Assembly (NCBI GenBank): GCA_964526635.1
Contig: CAZGLR010000100.1
Coordinates: forward strand, 1 to 12,379
From: CAZGLR01 sp964526635
Lineage (GTDB): Bacteria; Zixibacteria; MSB-5A5; GN15; JAAZOE01
Direction: 5' to 3'
Length of the DNA stretch: 12,379 nucleotides
Shown here: positions 1-7,265 of the stretch, one piece after another
Position numbering within the stretch: the stretch's first letter is position 1
Layout of the letters: the number at the start of each line of letters is the position of its first letter
Made by a program: the position numbers and the translations under genes
Notes under the pieces: model-generated
What the model was told of the DNA's origin: nothing
Seen by the model: the letters and a program-made list of their open reading frames with translations, nothing else
Databases searched by the model: none

Positions 1-1
1 C

Positions 2-178
2 CCGCCGGTGGGCCGCAAAATCGCGGAGATGATCCGTCAGGTGCACGCTTTCCAGCACGTCCGCAAAACCAAGGGCGCGGAAGCGTGTCCGGCCGGATGG
101 GAACCGGGCGATCCGACGCTCAAACCTGGCCCGGACCTGGTCGGCAAGGTCTGGAAAGTCTGGCAGCCGAAAGAATAG
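2..178 (+). CDS. 2-Cys peroxiredoxin (AhpC/Prx type), C-terminal fragment
   Basis: The window opens inside this gene, so only the last 58 residues and a TAG stop are visible. The fragment contains EACPAGW at residues 27-33, which matches the resolving-cysteine motif (V/A-C-P-A-x-W) of typical 2-Cys peroxiredoxins. After it comes a DLVGK segment like the C-terminal end of AhpC. In this family the resolving cysteine forms a disulfide with the peroxidatic cysteine of the partner subunit after hydroperoxide reduction in the cytoplasm. The tail continues past DLVGK with a short Trp-containing extension (VWKVWQPKE). The peroxidatic cysteine and the start lie outside the window, so the subfamily (AhpC or Prx1-like) is not settled. 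No clear Rho-independent terminator follows the stop. A GC-rich hairpin at 232-250 lacks a T-tract. Confidence 0.85.
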   Translation, partial: PPVGRKIAEMIRQVHAFQHVRKTKGAEACPAGWEPGDPTLKPGPDLVGKVWKVWQPKE

Positions 179-231
179 GCGATGATGCGGCCATAGTTGA
201 TTGACGAGATCAAAATATTAGTGCATCGTAG

Positions 232-250
232 GGGCGAGGTTCCCTCGCCC
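232..250. repeat. Short palindrome, family A (GTAGGGGC-flanked hairpin)
   Basis: The sequence shows an 8-bp perfect stem, GGGCGAGG (232-239) against CCTCGCCC (243-250), around a 3-nt loop. The left flank is cgtag and the right flank gt. The palindrome at 12295-12314 has the same flanks but a different inner stem (GGGCCGGG/CCCGGCCC). The two differ at compensated base pairs. No T-tract follows, so it is not an obvious terminator of the upstream peroxiredoxin gene. Confidence 0.7.
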
Positions 251-255
251 GTCGA

Positions 256-272
256 ACGGTTGCATCAACCGT
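256..272. repeat. Short inverted repeat
   Basis: ACGGTTG (256-262) and CAACCGT (266-272) form a perfect 7-bp stem with a 3-nt loop. It lies between the family A palindrome and the tandem array. I saw no second copy in the window. Confidence 0.5.
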
Positions 273-294
273 CGAAGATTCCATCGATCTCACA

Positions 295-829
295 GCGGGC
301 CGGGTGATCCCGGCCCCTACCCTCGATTGTAATTTAGTAAATCAGGATTACGCCGTACCCCACTCGGCACCCGCGTGGGTTGTGCAGTGCGGTACCGGGT
401 GTCGATGATGTCTTTTCGCGCCCCTGAAGGGGCGCGCCACAACGGATGGTCTCATCGACTCCTGCGCGGGCCGGGTGATCCCGGCCCCTACCCTCGATTG
501 TATTTTAGTAAATCAAAATTACGCCGTACCCCACTCGGCACCCGCGTGGGTTGTGCAGTGCAGTACCGGGTGTCGATGATGTCTTTTCGCGCCCCTGAAG
601 GGGCGCGCCACAACGGATGGTCTCATCGACTCCTGCGCGGGCCGGGTGATCCCGGCCCCTACCCTCGATTGTATTTTAGTAAATCAAAATTACGCCGTAC
701 CTCACTCGGCGTCCGAGTGGGTTGTGCAGTGCAGTACCGGGTGTCGATAATGTCTTTGCGCGCCCCTGGAGAGGCGCGCCACAACGGATGGTCTCATCAA
801 CTCCTGCGCGGGCCGGGTGATCCCGGCCC
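295..829. repeat. 171-bp tandem repeat array, three copies plus a partial fourth
   Basis: Units run 295-465, 466-636 and 637-807, and the first 22 bases of a fourth end at 829. By eye, units 1 and 2 differ at 4 positions and units 2 and 3 at 9. Each unit holds three potential hairpins. The first is GGGCCGGG/CCCGGCCC with a TGAT loop (297-316 in unit 1). The second is imperfect, around CACTCGG (361-382). The third is CGCGCCCC/GGGGCGCG with a TGAA loop (417-436). Because 171 is divisible by three, an open frame (375-950) runs through the array. It is not believed: unit 1 carries an in-frame TAA, and 8 of the 9 changes between units 2 and 3 would alter the protein. The array is best read as non-coding repetitive DNA. 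Confidence 0.9.
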
Positions 830-874
830 GTGCGATAGAATCTGTTTTAAAGATGTAATTCTCGCATACGGTAG

Positions 875-893
875 CCCGATCCGCAGGATCGGG
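875..893. repeat. Short palindrome (CCCGATCC hairpin)
   Basis: CCCGATCC (875-882) and GGATCGGG (886-893) form a perfect 8-bp stem with a 3-nt loop, GCA. A GTGGGCTG tail follows. It belongs to the run of hairpins between the tandem array and gyrA and has no T-tract. Confidence 0.6.
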
Positions 894-930
894 TGGGCTG
901 TCCAAACGCAATCGATTCGATTCCCTTTGG

Positions 931-951
931 CTCACCCCTTAAATGGGTGAG
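931..951. repeat. Short inverted repeat (CTCACCC hairpin)
   Basis: CTCACCC (931-937) and GGGTGAG (945-951) form a 7-bp stem with a 7-nt A/T-rich loop. No coding role or terminator tail is visible. Confidence 0.5.
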
Positions 952-977
952 GCATCCATGTATGCATAAGATCATCA

Positions 978-1006
978 GGGTGGCCTGCGGTCTTTGAGTG
1001 CAGGCA
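978..1006 (+). repeat. Short palindrome, family C (GGTGGCC ... TTGA ... GCAGGC)
   Basis: GCCTGC (983-988) pairs with GCAGGC (1000-1005) around a loop GGTCTTTGAGT. Two more copies lie at the far end of the window: 12120-12154 (minus orientation) and 12074-12103 (plus orientation). All share the GGGTGGCC lead and the GGTnnTTGA-like loop. The remaining DNA up to the gyrA promoter (1007-1171) is A/T-rich, and I see no gene or RNA in it. Confidence 0.65.
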
Positions 1007-1171
1007 ATCGGCAATTATATATACCTTTCGTGGCCGGCTAACGCAGCAACTCCGTCTGCATCAGTCACATCATTTCATCACATTCTGTACTTATGTTTCA
1101 ACCGCACTCGTAACCATTTGCATTGCATATTCTTACAGCCATAAAAAAGACCCCGCGAAACCAAGTTTTCA

Positions 1172-1200
1172 TTGCGATTTTTGTTGAAATGTGGTATAAT
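1172..1200 (+). promoter_or_regulatory. Sigma70-type promoter of gyrA
   Basis: The -35 box is TTGCGA (1172-1177) and the -10 box is a perfect TATAAT (1195-1200). They are separated by exactly 17 bp. A TG at 1192-1193 gives an extended -10 element. Transcription would start near 1207, leaving a leader of about 60 nt before the gyrA start. This is the best promoter match in the window. Confidence 0.75.
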
Positions 1201-1268
1201 TATGCTTTGTTTTCGGTGTCTGAAAAATGCGCCTAAATTGTTAGCAGAAGCGAAGATAGGTAATTAGA

Positions 1269-3788
1269 ATGAGTCTCGACCAACAGAAAATCGTCCCCAT
1301 CTACCTCGAAGAGGAGATGAAAAGCTCCTACCTCGACTACTCCATGTCAGTCATCACCAACCGTGCCCTGCCCGATGTTCGCGACGGCCTTAAACCATCG
1401 AATCGCCGCATCCTCGTCGCGATGAGTGAACTGAATTTGTCGCCGGGGCGGCCGCATCGTAAATGCGCCAAGATCGCCGGCGATACCTCGGGTAATTATC
1501 ATCCCCACGGCGAACAGGTAGTGTACCCTACGCTGGTGCGCATGGCCCAGGATTTCAATATGCGGTATCCACTGGTCGATGGCCAGGGGAACTTCGGATC
1601 GGTCGATGGCGACGGTGCCGCGGCCATGCGATATACTGAAGCCCGCATGACACCGATCGCGATGGAAATGATGGTTGACATTGAAAAAGAGACTGTCAAC
1701 TTTGTCGACAACTACGACGGCACCCTGAAAGAACCAATCGTCCTCCCGGGCCGTTTCCCGAACCTCATCTGCAACGGCACTACTGGTATTGCGGTTGGCA
1801 TGGCGACGTCTGTCCCGCCGCATAATCTCACCGAAGTCGGCAATGCGATCGTAGCGCAAATCGAAAATCCCGATATTACCAATGATGAGTTATTGCAGAT
1901 TATTCCCGGTCCCGATTTTCCGACCGGCGGGATTATTTATGGCCGCAGTGGTATTACGGAAGCGTACAAATCCGGCCGTGGCCGTGTTACTCTTCGGGCC
2001 AGGGCGGTTTCCGAAAAGATGAAAAGCGGCAAGGAAGCGATTGTCATCACAGAAATACCCTTTCAGATTAACAAATCGACTCTGCTGATCAAGATCGCCG
2101 ACCTGGTGCGCGATAAGAAAATCACCGGCATTTCCGATTTGCGCGATGAATCCGATCGTGACGGTATGCGAATTGTTATCGAACTCAAGCGCGACATGCA
2201 GCCGGAAATCGTGTTAAATCAGTTGTATCGTCACACCACCCTGCAGTCGACCTTTTCGATCATCAATCTGGTTTTGGATCATGGCGTCCCGAAATTGATG
2301 ACGATAAAAGATTTGATTGAAAAATACATCGAACATCGTCATGAAGTTGTCGTCCGTCGTACTGAGCATGATCTCCGCAAGGCCGAAGCCCGGGCCCATA
2401 TTCTCGAGGGCTACAAAATCGCGCTGGACAATATCGACGCTGTCATCGAGCTGATCAAGAAATCCGATTCGGTGCCGGATGCCCGCCAGGGCTTGATGAA
2501 GACATTCGGCCTGTCCGAACTTCAGGCCAATGCCATCCTCGAAATGCGCCTGCAGCGCCTGACCGGGCTGGAGCGCAAGAAAGTCGAAGAGGAATACCTC
2601 GAGACTATCAAGCGGATCGAGGAATACAAGTCGATTCTCGGTTCCAAACAGCGCCGCATGAATATCATCAAAGAAGAAGTCGAAACCCTGCGCGACAAAT
2701 ACGGCGATGCCCGCCTGACTGAAATTGTCGATGAAACCGAGGAGATGACGCTCGAGGATCTTATCGCCGATGAAGAGATGGTCATCTCTATCACGCATCA
2801 GGGGTATATCAAATCATTGTCGAGTTCAGCCTATCGCCGTCAGAATCGCGGCGGCAAGGGTGTGATCGGCATGGAGACCAAAGAAGAAGACTTTGCTGAG
2901 CATGTCTTTGTGGCGACATCGCATCAGTATATTCTCTTCTTCACTTCCAGTGGTCGCTGCTACTGGATGAAAGTCCATGAGGTGCCTCGCGGCGGCCGCA
3001 TGGCGCGCGGGCGCCCGATTGTCAATGTTTTGAAACTTGGCCCCGATGAACGCGTTTCTACGTTCACACGGGTCCGTGATTTCAAGGAAGATGAGTTTAT
3101 TATCATGGCGACGCGCCTGGGGACGATCAAGAAAACATCGCTGGCCGAGTTTTCCAATCCGCGTTCAACGGGAATCAATGCCATCCATCTTGCCGATGGC
3201 GATGAGTTAATCCGCTGTGCGGTTACAAATGGCTCCAACGATATCATCCTGGGTACTCATCAGGGTCAGGCGATCCGTTTCCAGGAAGATAAAGTCCGCT
3301 CGATGGGCCGCACTGCCGCCGGCGTCAAGGGCATCAATCTGGCCAAGGGTGATGTTGTCATCGACATGGTCGTCGTCAAGCGCCAATCCACGATCCTGGC
3401 GGTGACTGAAAACGGCTTCGGCAAGCGAACCCCGGTAACTGATTACCGGGTCACCAACCGTGGCGGCAAGGGAATCATCAATATCAAGTGCAGCGCACGA
3501 AATGGTAACGTGGTGGCGGTTCGCGAGGTACTCGATGATGATGAGATCATCATACTGACCAAGATGGGTATCGCACAGCGTATTCCGATCAATAACATCA
3601 GCACGATCGGCCGCAATACTCAGGGTGTTCGTTTGATGAGCCTTAAGCCAAAAGACAAAATCTCATCGGTGGCGGTCGTTTTCGGCAGCCGCAAAACGCT
3701 GATCGAAGGTGAAAACGGCATCGAGAACGGCAACGGCGACAACAGTCATGACGAAGACACCGGCGAACAGCAAGAACTCGAGATGTAG
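1269..3788 (+). CDS. gyrA: DNA gyrase subunit A
   Basis: This is the ATP-dependent type IIA topoisomerase subunit that cleaves and rejoins DNA. With GyrB it introduces negative supercoils in the nucleoid. The 839-aa protein aligns with E. coli GyrA without a gap through the active site: HPHG at 78-81 and the catalytic Arg121-Tyr122 (MRYTE) fall at the same numbers. The winged-helix, tower and coiled-coil regions run to about residue 490. The beta-pinwheel domain follows, starting with a GyrA box QNRGGKG at 525-531 (consensus Q-R/K-R-G-G-R/K-G), which favours gyrase over topoisomerase IV. The last 25 or so residues are acidic and Asn/Gly-rich. Unusual residues sit in the quinolone-determining region: Glu82, Gln83 and Pro87. 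The start ATG has only a weak GATAGG ribosome site. gyrB is not adjacent. Transcription is from the promoter at 1172-1200 and ends at 3801-3830. Confidence 0.95.
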   Translation: MSLDQQKIVPIYLEEEMKSSYLDYSMSVITNRALPDVRDGLKPSNRRILVAMSELNLSPGRPHRKCAKIAGDTSGNYHPHGEQVVYPTLVRMAQDFNMRYPLVDGQGNFGSVDGDGAAAMRYTEARMTPIAMEMMVDIEKETVNFVDNYDGTLKEPIVLPGRFPNLICNGTTGIAVGMATSVPPHNLTEVGNAIVAQIENPDITNDELLQIIPGPDFPTGGIIYGRSGITEAYKSGRGRVTLRARAVSEKMKSGKEAIVITEIPFQINKSTLLIKIADLVRDKKITGISDLRDESDRDGMRIVIELKRDMQPEIVLNQLYRHTTLQSTFSIINLVLDHGVPKLMTIKDLIEKYIEHRHEVVVRRTEHDLRKAEARAHILEGYKIALDNIDAVIELIKKSDSVPDARQGLMKTFGLSELQANAILEMRLQRLTGLERKKVEEEYLETIKRIEEYKSILGSKQRRMNIIKEEVETLRDKYGDARLTEIVDETEEMTLEDLIADEEMVISITHQGYIKSLSSSAYRRQNRGGKGVIGMETKEEDFAEHVFVATSHQYILFFTSSGRCYWMKVHEVPRGGRMARGRPIVNVLKLGPDERVSTFTRVRDFKEDEFIIMATRLGTIKKTSLAEFSNPRSTGINAIHLADGDELIRCAVTNGSNDIILGTHQGQAIRFQEDKVRSMGRTAAGVKGINLAKGDVVIDMVVVKRQSTILAVTENGFGKRTPVTDYRVTNRGGKGIINIKCSARNGNVVAVREVLDDDEIIILTKMGIAQRIPINNISTIGRNTQGVRLMSLKPKDKISSVAVVFGSRKTLIEGENGIENGNGDNSHDEDTGEQQELEM

Positions 3789-3800
3789 ATTACAACGATA

Positions 3801-3830
3801 AAAAAAGCCCCGCATGTCGGGGCTTTTTTT
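3801..3830 (+). terminator. Rho-independent terminator of gyrA
   Basis: GCCCCG (3807-3812) pairs with CGGGGC (3818-3823) around a CATGT loop. Six A on the left can extend the stem against the T-run (3824-3830) on the right. It lies 13 bp after the gyrA stop. The A and T tracts on both sides would allow function in either direction, but no minus-strand gene ends here. Confidence 0.92.
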
Positions 3831-3893
3831 ATATGATTTCCGTGGCTGTTTGATCGGCAGCATTCGTATTTCTGACAAAACAGGCAGGTCTGA

Positions 3894-5633
3894 ATGCAAG
3901 AATTCGAAATACTCAAAGAGCTGGTAATTATTCTTGGTATCGCCGTCATCGTAGTGGCGGTATTTTCGAAATTCCGTCTGCCCGCCATCGCCGGTTTCAT
4001 CCTGGCCGGGATACTGGTGGGACCCGAAGTACTGGGGATTATCGGTGATGTCCACAATGTCGAGATTCTGGCCGAAATCGGCGTGGCGCTGCTGCTGTTC
4101 GGTATCGGGATGGAACTGTCTCTCGAGAAGCTGAAACGTCTGTGGCGCCTGGTTGTCTTCGGCGGATTGATTCAGGTGAGCCTGAGTATTCTGGTGGCGG
4201 TTGCTATCGCCGATTTTTTCGGCCTGCCGCTGGGCACGTCGATATTTGTCGGCTTCATGGTGGCCATCTCCAGCACCGCGATCGTGCTGCGCGGCCTGGA
4301 ACAGCGCGGCGAGATCGATGCCCCCCACGGCCGTCTGGTGCTCGGTATTCTGGTCTTTCAGGACTTATGTGTGGTACCGATGATGCTGGCCATTCCGCTT
4401 CTTTCCGGTCAGGGATCTTCGACGGCCGCGGTTTTATCGACGCTGGGCTGGTCGGTCTTGATTCTGGCCGGGGTTTTAATTGCAGCGCGGTTGCTCGTCC
4501 CTAAATTTCTGGCCCTTATCGCCCGCACCCGCCAGCGGCACTTGTTTATTCTCACGACATTTGTCATCAGTATCGGGACTGCCTGGGTAGCCACGCAATC
4601 GGGTGTTTCGCTGGCCCTGGGCGCATTTCTGGCCGGTCTCGTCGTTGCCGACAGTGAGTACCGTCATCAAGCCCTGGCCGATTTGACCGCGTTTCGCGAG
4701 ATTTTCGCCAGTCTTTTTTTCGTATCGGTGGGGATGCTATTGGCGCCATCGGCCATCGCATCCAACATTCAGACTATTCTGCTCATCCTGGCCGCAATAC
4801 TTATCGGTAAGTTTATTATCGTATTTTTGACTGCGGCAGTGCTGCGTCTTCCCCTGCGCGTGTGCGCATTGGCGGCGGTATCGTTGTTTCAGGTTGGTGA
4901 ATTTTCGTTTGTGCTGGCGCGGGCGGCTGATGGCACCGGGCTGCTTCCCGGTTCGCTCGAAATCAACATTCTGGCCGCAGCGATATTGTCGATGTTGATT
5001 ACACCGTTTGCCCTGTCATGGGGACCGAAAATCGCGGCCGGGGTCGGGCGCATCAAAGTGCTGCATCGGGTACTCGATGTCGCCCCGGTCGAAGAGGCTC
5101 CTCAGGCGAGTCTTGGTTCCCGCAATCATGTCATTATTGGCGGTTTTGGCATAGCCGGTCAGGAACTGGCCAAGGCGCTGGAAGCGGCCGGGGTACCCTA
5201 TATCATCATTGAGCTGAATAGTGAAAATGTCCGCCGGGCCAAAAAGATGGGCATGCCGGCATTTTTCGGCGATATCACCAGTGTCGAAGTATTGGAACAC
5301 CTGGGTATTGCCGAAGCGCGCGAACTGGTGCTGGTCATCAATGATCCCTCGGCCACGGCCCGCGCGGTCAAGTCCGCCCGGATGATTGCCCCGAATCTGT
5401 ACATAGTCGCCCGCACCAATTACCTGCTCGACGTAGAGCCATTGATGAACGCCGGGGCATCGCAGGTAATTCCGGCAGAGGTCGAGGCCGCCGCCGAAGT
5501 CATCGCGCAGGTGCTTGGACGGCATGGCGTACCTGAGCAGACAATCGACAGAGCCTGCGATGAGACCCGCAGCCGCATCAGCGAGGAAGAGCCGGAACAA
5601 CCGAAGGCGCCGGTTAATCGATCAGGCGTGTAA
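3894..5633 (+). CDS. Kef-type monovalent cation:proton antiporter (CPA2) with RCK/TrkA-N domain
   Basis: This is an inner-membrane antiporter expected to exchange K+ (or Na+) for H+. The 579-aa protein has an N-terminal membrane domain of about 12-13 hydrophobic segments (residues 8-385). It includes the Gln156-Asp157 pair (LVFQDLCVVP) characteristic of KefB/KefC/YbaL-like CPA2 exchangers. A cytosolic Rossmann-type RCK/TrkA-N domain follows. It begins HVIIGGFGIAG (412-422), with an acidic residue at the end of the second strand (IIIELN), and runs to about 545. This domain binds nucleotide and gates transport in relatives. A short charged tail ends the protein. AGGCAGG (3882-3888) supports the ATG start. 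No KefF/KefG-type accessory gene is nearby, so glutathione-adduct gating is unproven. The 3' end overlaps the opposing GYD gene by 20 bp with no terminator between them. Ion specificity cannot be read from the sequence. Confidence 0.88.
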   Translation: MQEFEILKELVIILGIAVIVVAVFSKFRLPAIAGFILAGILVGPEVLGIIGDVHNVEILAEIGVALLLFGIGMELSLEKLKRLWRLVVFGGLIQVSLSILVAVAIADFFGLPLGTSIFVGFMVAISSTAIVLRGLEQRGEIDAPHGRLVLGILVFQDLCVVPMMLAIPLLSGQGSSTAAVLSTLGWSVLILAGVLIAARLLVPKFLALIARTRQRHLFILTTFVISIGTAWVATQSGVSLALGAFLAGLVVADSEYRHQALADLTAFREIFASLFFVSVGMLLAPSAIASNIQTILLILAAILIGKFIIVFLTAAVLRLPLRVCALAAVSLFQVGEFSFVLARAADGTGLLPGSLEINILAAAILSMLITPFALSWGPKIAAGVGRIKVLHRVLDVAPVEEAPQASLGSRNHVIIGGFGIAGQELAKALEAAGVPYIIIELNSENVRRAKKMGMPAFFGDITSVEVLEHLGIAEARELVLVINDPSATARAVKSARMIAPNLYIVARTNYLLDVEPLMNAGASQVIPAEVEAAAEVIAQVLGRHGVPEQTIDRACDETRSRISEEEPEQPKAPVNRSGV

Positions 5634-5898
5634 AATCCTCATAGGGAATCACCGGCCAGGTTTCGGTTTCGAGCACCCCGCGCTTGATAATTTCCGATGC
5701 AATGCGAAAGGCAATTGTCTGATCGGCGGCATCGAACAACGCGATATAGTCGTAGCGCCCGAGGGTAGCGAAAAGCTGATCGATATCGGCGTTGTATTTC
5801 TTAAAGATCTCCAGTGATTCATTGATTTTATTCGATAGATCGGGATGCATTTTTTTGGCATCGGCCAGGATATTCATGGCCATAATGAACTTTGCCAC
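5614..5898 (-). CDS. GYD domain protein
   Basis: This small cytosolic protein of 94 aa belongs to the GYD domain family (ferredoxin-like fold), whose function is unknown. The visible family features are the opening AKFIMAMNIL, the conserved LGRYDYIALFDAAD stretch in the middle and the late ETETW segment. The chosen start is the GTG at 5898, because a perfect AAGGAGG (5904-5910) lies 5 nt upstream. The next upstream ATG (5928) would add ten residues with no ribosome site. The promoter at 5930-5958 would begin transcription near 5923, which also excludes that ATG. The gene follows the terminator of the rplS operon, so it is probably a separate unit. Its 3' end overlaps the 3' end of the Kef gene by 20 bp. 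Confidence 0.85.
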   Translation of the reverse strand: MAKFIMAMNILADAKKMHPDLSNKINESLEIFKKYNADIDQLFATLGRYDYIALFDAADQTIAFRIASEIIKRGVLETETWPVIPYEDFTRLID

Positions 5899-5929
5899 GG
5901 CGACCTCCTTGATAAAGATCTCATACATC

Positions 5930-5958
5930 AGAATAGATTAATCGATGGTGCCGGTCAA
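5930..5958 (-). promoter_or_regulatory. Promoter of the GYD gene
   Basis: Read on the minus strand, TTGACC (5958-5953) and TATTCT (5935-5930) are separated by 17 bp. The start point would be near 5923, giving a leader of about 25 nt that contains the AAGGAGG ribosome site. It lies just downstream of the rplS terminator. Confidence 0.6.
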
Positions 5959-5987
5959 TGTCTTCGATTGATGTATCTATTATACCC

Positions 5988-6015
5988 AAAAAGCCGCCCG
6001 GAGGGGCGGCTTTTT
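5988..6015 (-). terminator. Rho-independent terminator of the ffh-rplS operon
   Basis: GCCGCCC (5993-5999) pairs with GGGCGGC (6004-6010) around a 4-nt loop. It is flanked by five A on one side and five T on the other, so on the minus strand a U-tract follows the hairpin. It lies about 20 bp after the rplS stop and separates the operon from the GYD gene. Confidence 0.9.
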
Positions 6016-6037
6016 GCACATTATATGTCAAACTGTC

Positions 6038-6472
6038 TTATTCGGCGGATTCTTCGACCGAGGCCTTCTTGGTCGATTTTTTGATAGTCTTGCGTTCGGC
6101 CGCTTTATCCTTGGCGACTTTACCGGGTCTTTCGTTCAGCTTTTCCTTGATGCGGGCTGACTTGCCGGTCAATCCGCGCAGGTAATACAGCTTGGCCCGG
6201 CGGACTTTACCGACAGCGGTGCGTTCGATCATGGCGATATTCGGCGAATGCAGCGGAAAAACTCGCTCGACTCCGATACCGGAGGAAATTTTCCGGACTG
6301 TAAACGTCTCGCCTGTCCCGCTGCCGCGGCGCCCGATGACCGTACCCTGGAAAACCTGAATTCGTTCCTTGTCGCCTTCTTTAATCTTGTAATGTACCCG
6401 CACCGTATCACCGGAACCGAAATCCGGGATATCCTGGAGGTACTGGCTTTCGAGTTGGGCGATTCGTTTCAT
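6038..6472 (-). CDS. rplS: Large ribosomal subunit protein bL19
   Basis: bL19 is a structural protein of the 50S subunit near the 30S interface. The 144-aa product carries the family signatures: DFGSGDTVRVHYKI near residue 17, QVFQGTVIGRRGSG at 39-52, GIGVERVFPLHSP at 66-77 and RRAKLYYLRGLTGKSARI at 91-108. The usual length is about 115 aa, so this one has an extra Lys/Ala/Glu-rich tail of roughly 30 residues, probably disordered. The ATG at 6472 is chosen because the GGGAGG (6484-6479) lies 6 nt upstream of it. A GTG directly before it (6475) would be only 3 nt from that site and would add a single residue. It is the last gene of the operon, 15 bp after trmD, with the terminator just beyond. 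Confidence 0.93.
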   Translation of the reverse strand: MKRIAQLESQYLQDIPDFGSGDTVRVHYKIKEGDKERIQVFQGTVIGRRGSGTGETFTVRKISSGIGVERVFPLHSPNIAMIERTAVGKVRRAKLYYLRGLTGKSARIKEKLNERPGKVAKDKAAERKTIKKSTKKASVEESAE

Positions 6473-6487
6473 CACGAGCCTCCCTTT

Positions 6488-7246
6488 CTATCTCTGGTTT
6501 CTATTTTTTATTTTCTCTACAAACGCTTCTTCTTCATCGGTCAATTCAACCTGCGCCAGCAGTTCCGGGCGATTCCGGTATGTTCTAAGTATCGCCATCT
6601 GCCGTCGATACTTTCGAATCTGCTCATGATTTCCGCTCTGCAGTTGTTCGGGAACAGCCAGGCCGCGAAATTCCGCCGGACGGGTATAGACAGGCGCGCC
6701 GAGAAGCTGATCTTCAGTGAAACTGTCATCGGCTGCCGATTCGAAATTCCCCATCACACCGGGGATCAATCGAACGACCGCATCGATCAGCACCCAGGCA
6801 GCCGGTTCGCCGCCGGTCAGGACATAATCACCGATGGAAATTTCTTCGATTGGATACAATTCGAAGATCCGTTCATCGATTCCCTTGTAATGCCCACAGA
6901 TAATTACCAGATGTTCCAGCAGCGATAATTCGATTGCATGCTTCTGCGTCAGGACTTTCCCGGTTGCCGATGTAGCCGTGATCCGGGTCAGGTCCGGATT
7001 AATCGTATCATAGTCGATATCCAGATTGTCAAGAGCGGCCGCCAATGGTTCCGGCTTGAGAACCATCCCGCCGCCGCCGCCGAAACGGGTATCGTCGACT
7101 GTCTGATGCTTATCTGTCGCGAAATCGCGCAGATGAATTAATCTGATGTCAAAGAGCCTGCTGCTTTGTCCCCGTCCGAGAACAGAGGCTTCCAGTGGCG
7201 CCCGCAGGGCGTCGGGAAACAGCGTTATTATATCTATCTGCAACAT
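6488..7246 (-). CDS. trmD: tRNA (guanine(37)-N1)-methyltransferase
   Basis: TrmD transfers a methyl group from S-adenosylmethionine to N1 of G37, next to the anticodon, and so prevents +1 frameshifting. The 252-aa protein is of normal length for the family. Visible features are the N-terminal IDIITLFP, the glycine run RFGGGGGM at 54-61, GHYKGIDERI at 118-127 (Arg126 being the likely conserved catalytic-site arginine), and the trefoil-knot segment DYVLTGGEPAAWVLIDAV at 140-157. Asp155 is at the position of the family's proposed general base. YTRP and SGNHEQI mark the C-terminal tRNA-binding domain; Tyr replaces the common Trp after the SGNH motif. The gene lies between rimM (19-bp gap) and rplS (15-bp gap), the classic order. 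An AAGGGG upstream of the ATG serves as ribosome site. Confidence 0.96.
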   Translation of the reverse strand: MLQIDIITLFPDALRAPLEASVLGRGQSSRLFDIRLIHLRDFATDKHQTVDDTRFGGGGGMVLKPEPLAAALDNLDIDYDTINPDLTRITATSATGKVLTQKHAIELSLLEHLVIICGHYKGIDERIFELYPIEEISIGDYVLTGGEPAAWVLIDAVVRLIPGVMGNFESAADDSFTEDQLLGAPVYTRPAEFRGLAVPEQLQSGNHEQIRKYRRQMAILRTYRNRPELLAQVELTDEEEAFVEKIKNRNQR

Positions 7247-7265
7247 AGCCAGCCCCTTGCCGGCA

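Noticed and set aside
295..829. CRISPR array
   Set aside because: The repeats are 171 bp, directly abutting and near-identical throughout. There are no unique spacers and no cas genes.
702..935. A 77-aa minus-strand open frame over the end of the tandem array
   Set aside because: It lies within the repeats, lacks a ribosome site and resembles no family I know.
375..950. A 191-aa open frame made of 57-aa repeats
   Set aside because: It exists because the 171-bp repeat is divisible by three. The first unit has an in-frame TAA, there is no ribosome site, and 8 of 9 differences between units 2 and 3 change the amino acid, so there is no sign of protein-level selection.
1141..1165. Terminator-like AAAAAAGACCCCGCG upstream of gyrA
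   Set aside because: The A-tract and C-run have no complementary G-run downstream, so no stem forms.
3663..4328. A 221-aa minus-strand open frame opposite the gyrA end and the antiporter start
   Set aside because: It covers the gyrA terminator and two well-supported genes on the other strand. It is an antisense shadow with a low-complexity His/Gln-rich translation.
5979..5984. A TATAAT on the minus strand just after the rplS terminator
   Set aside because: No acceptable -35 box lies 16-18 bp upstream, which is inside the terminator hairpin. The TTGACC-17-TATTCT pair is the better promoter for the GYD gene.
6248..6928. A 226-aa plus-strand open frame opposite rplS and trmD
   Set aside because: Both genes beneath it are unambiguous, and the translation shows no recognisable domain.
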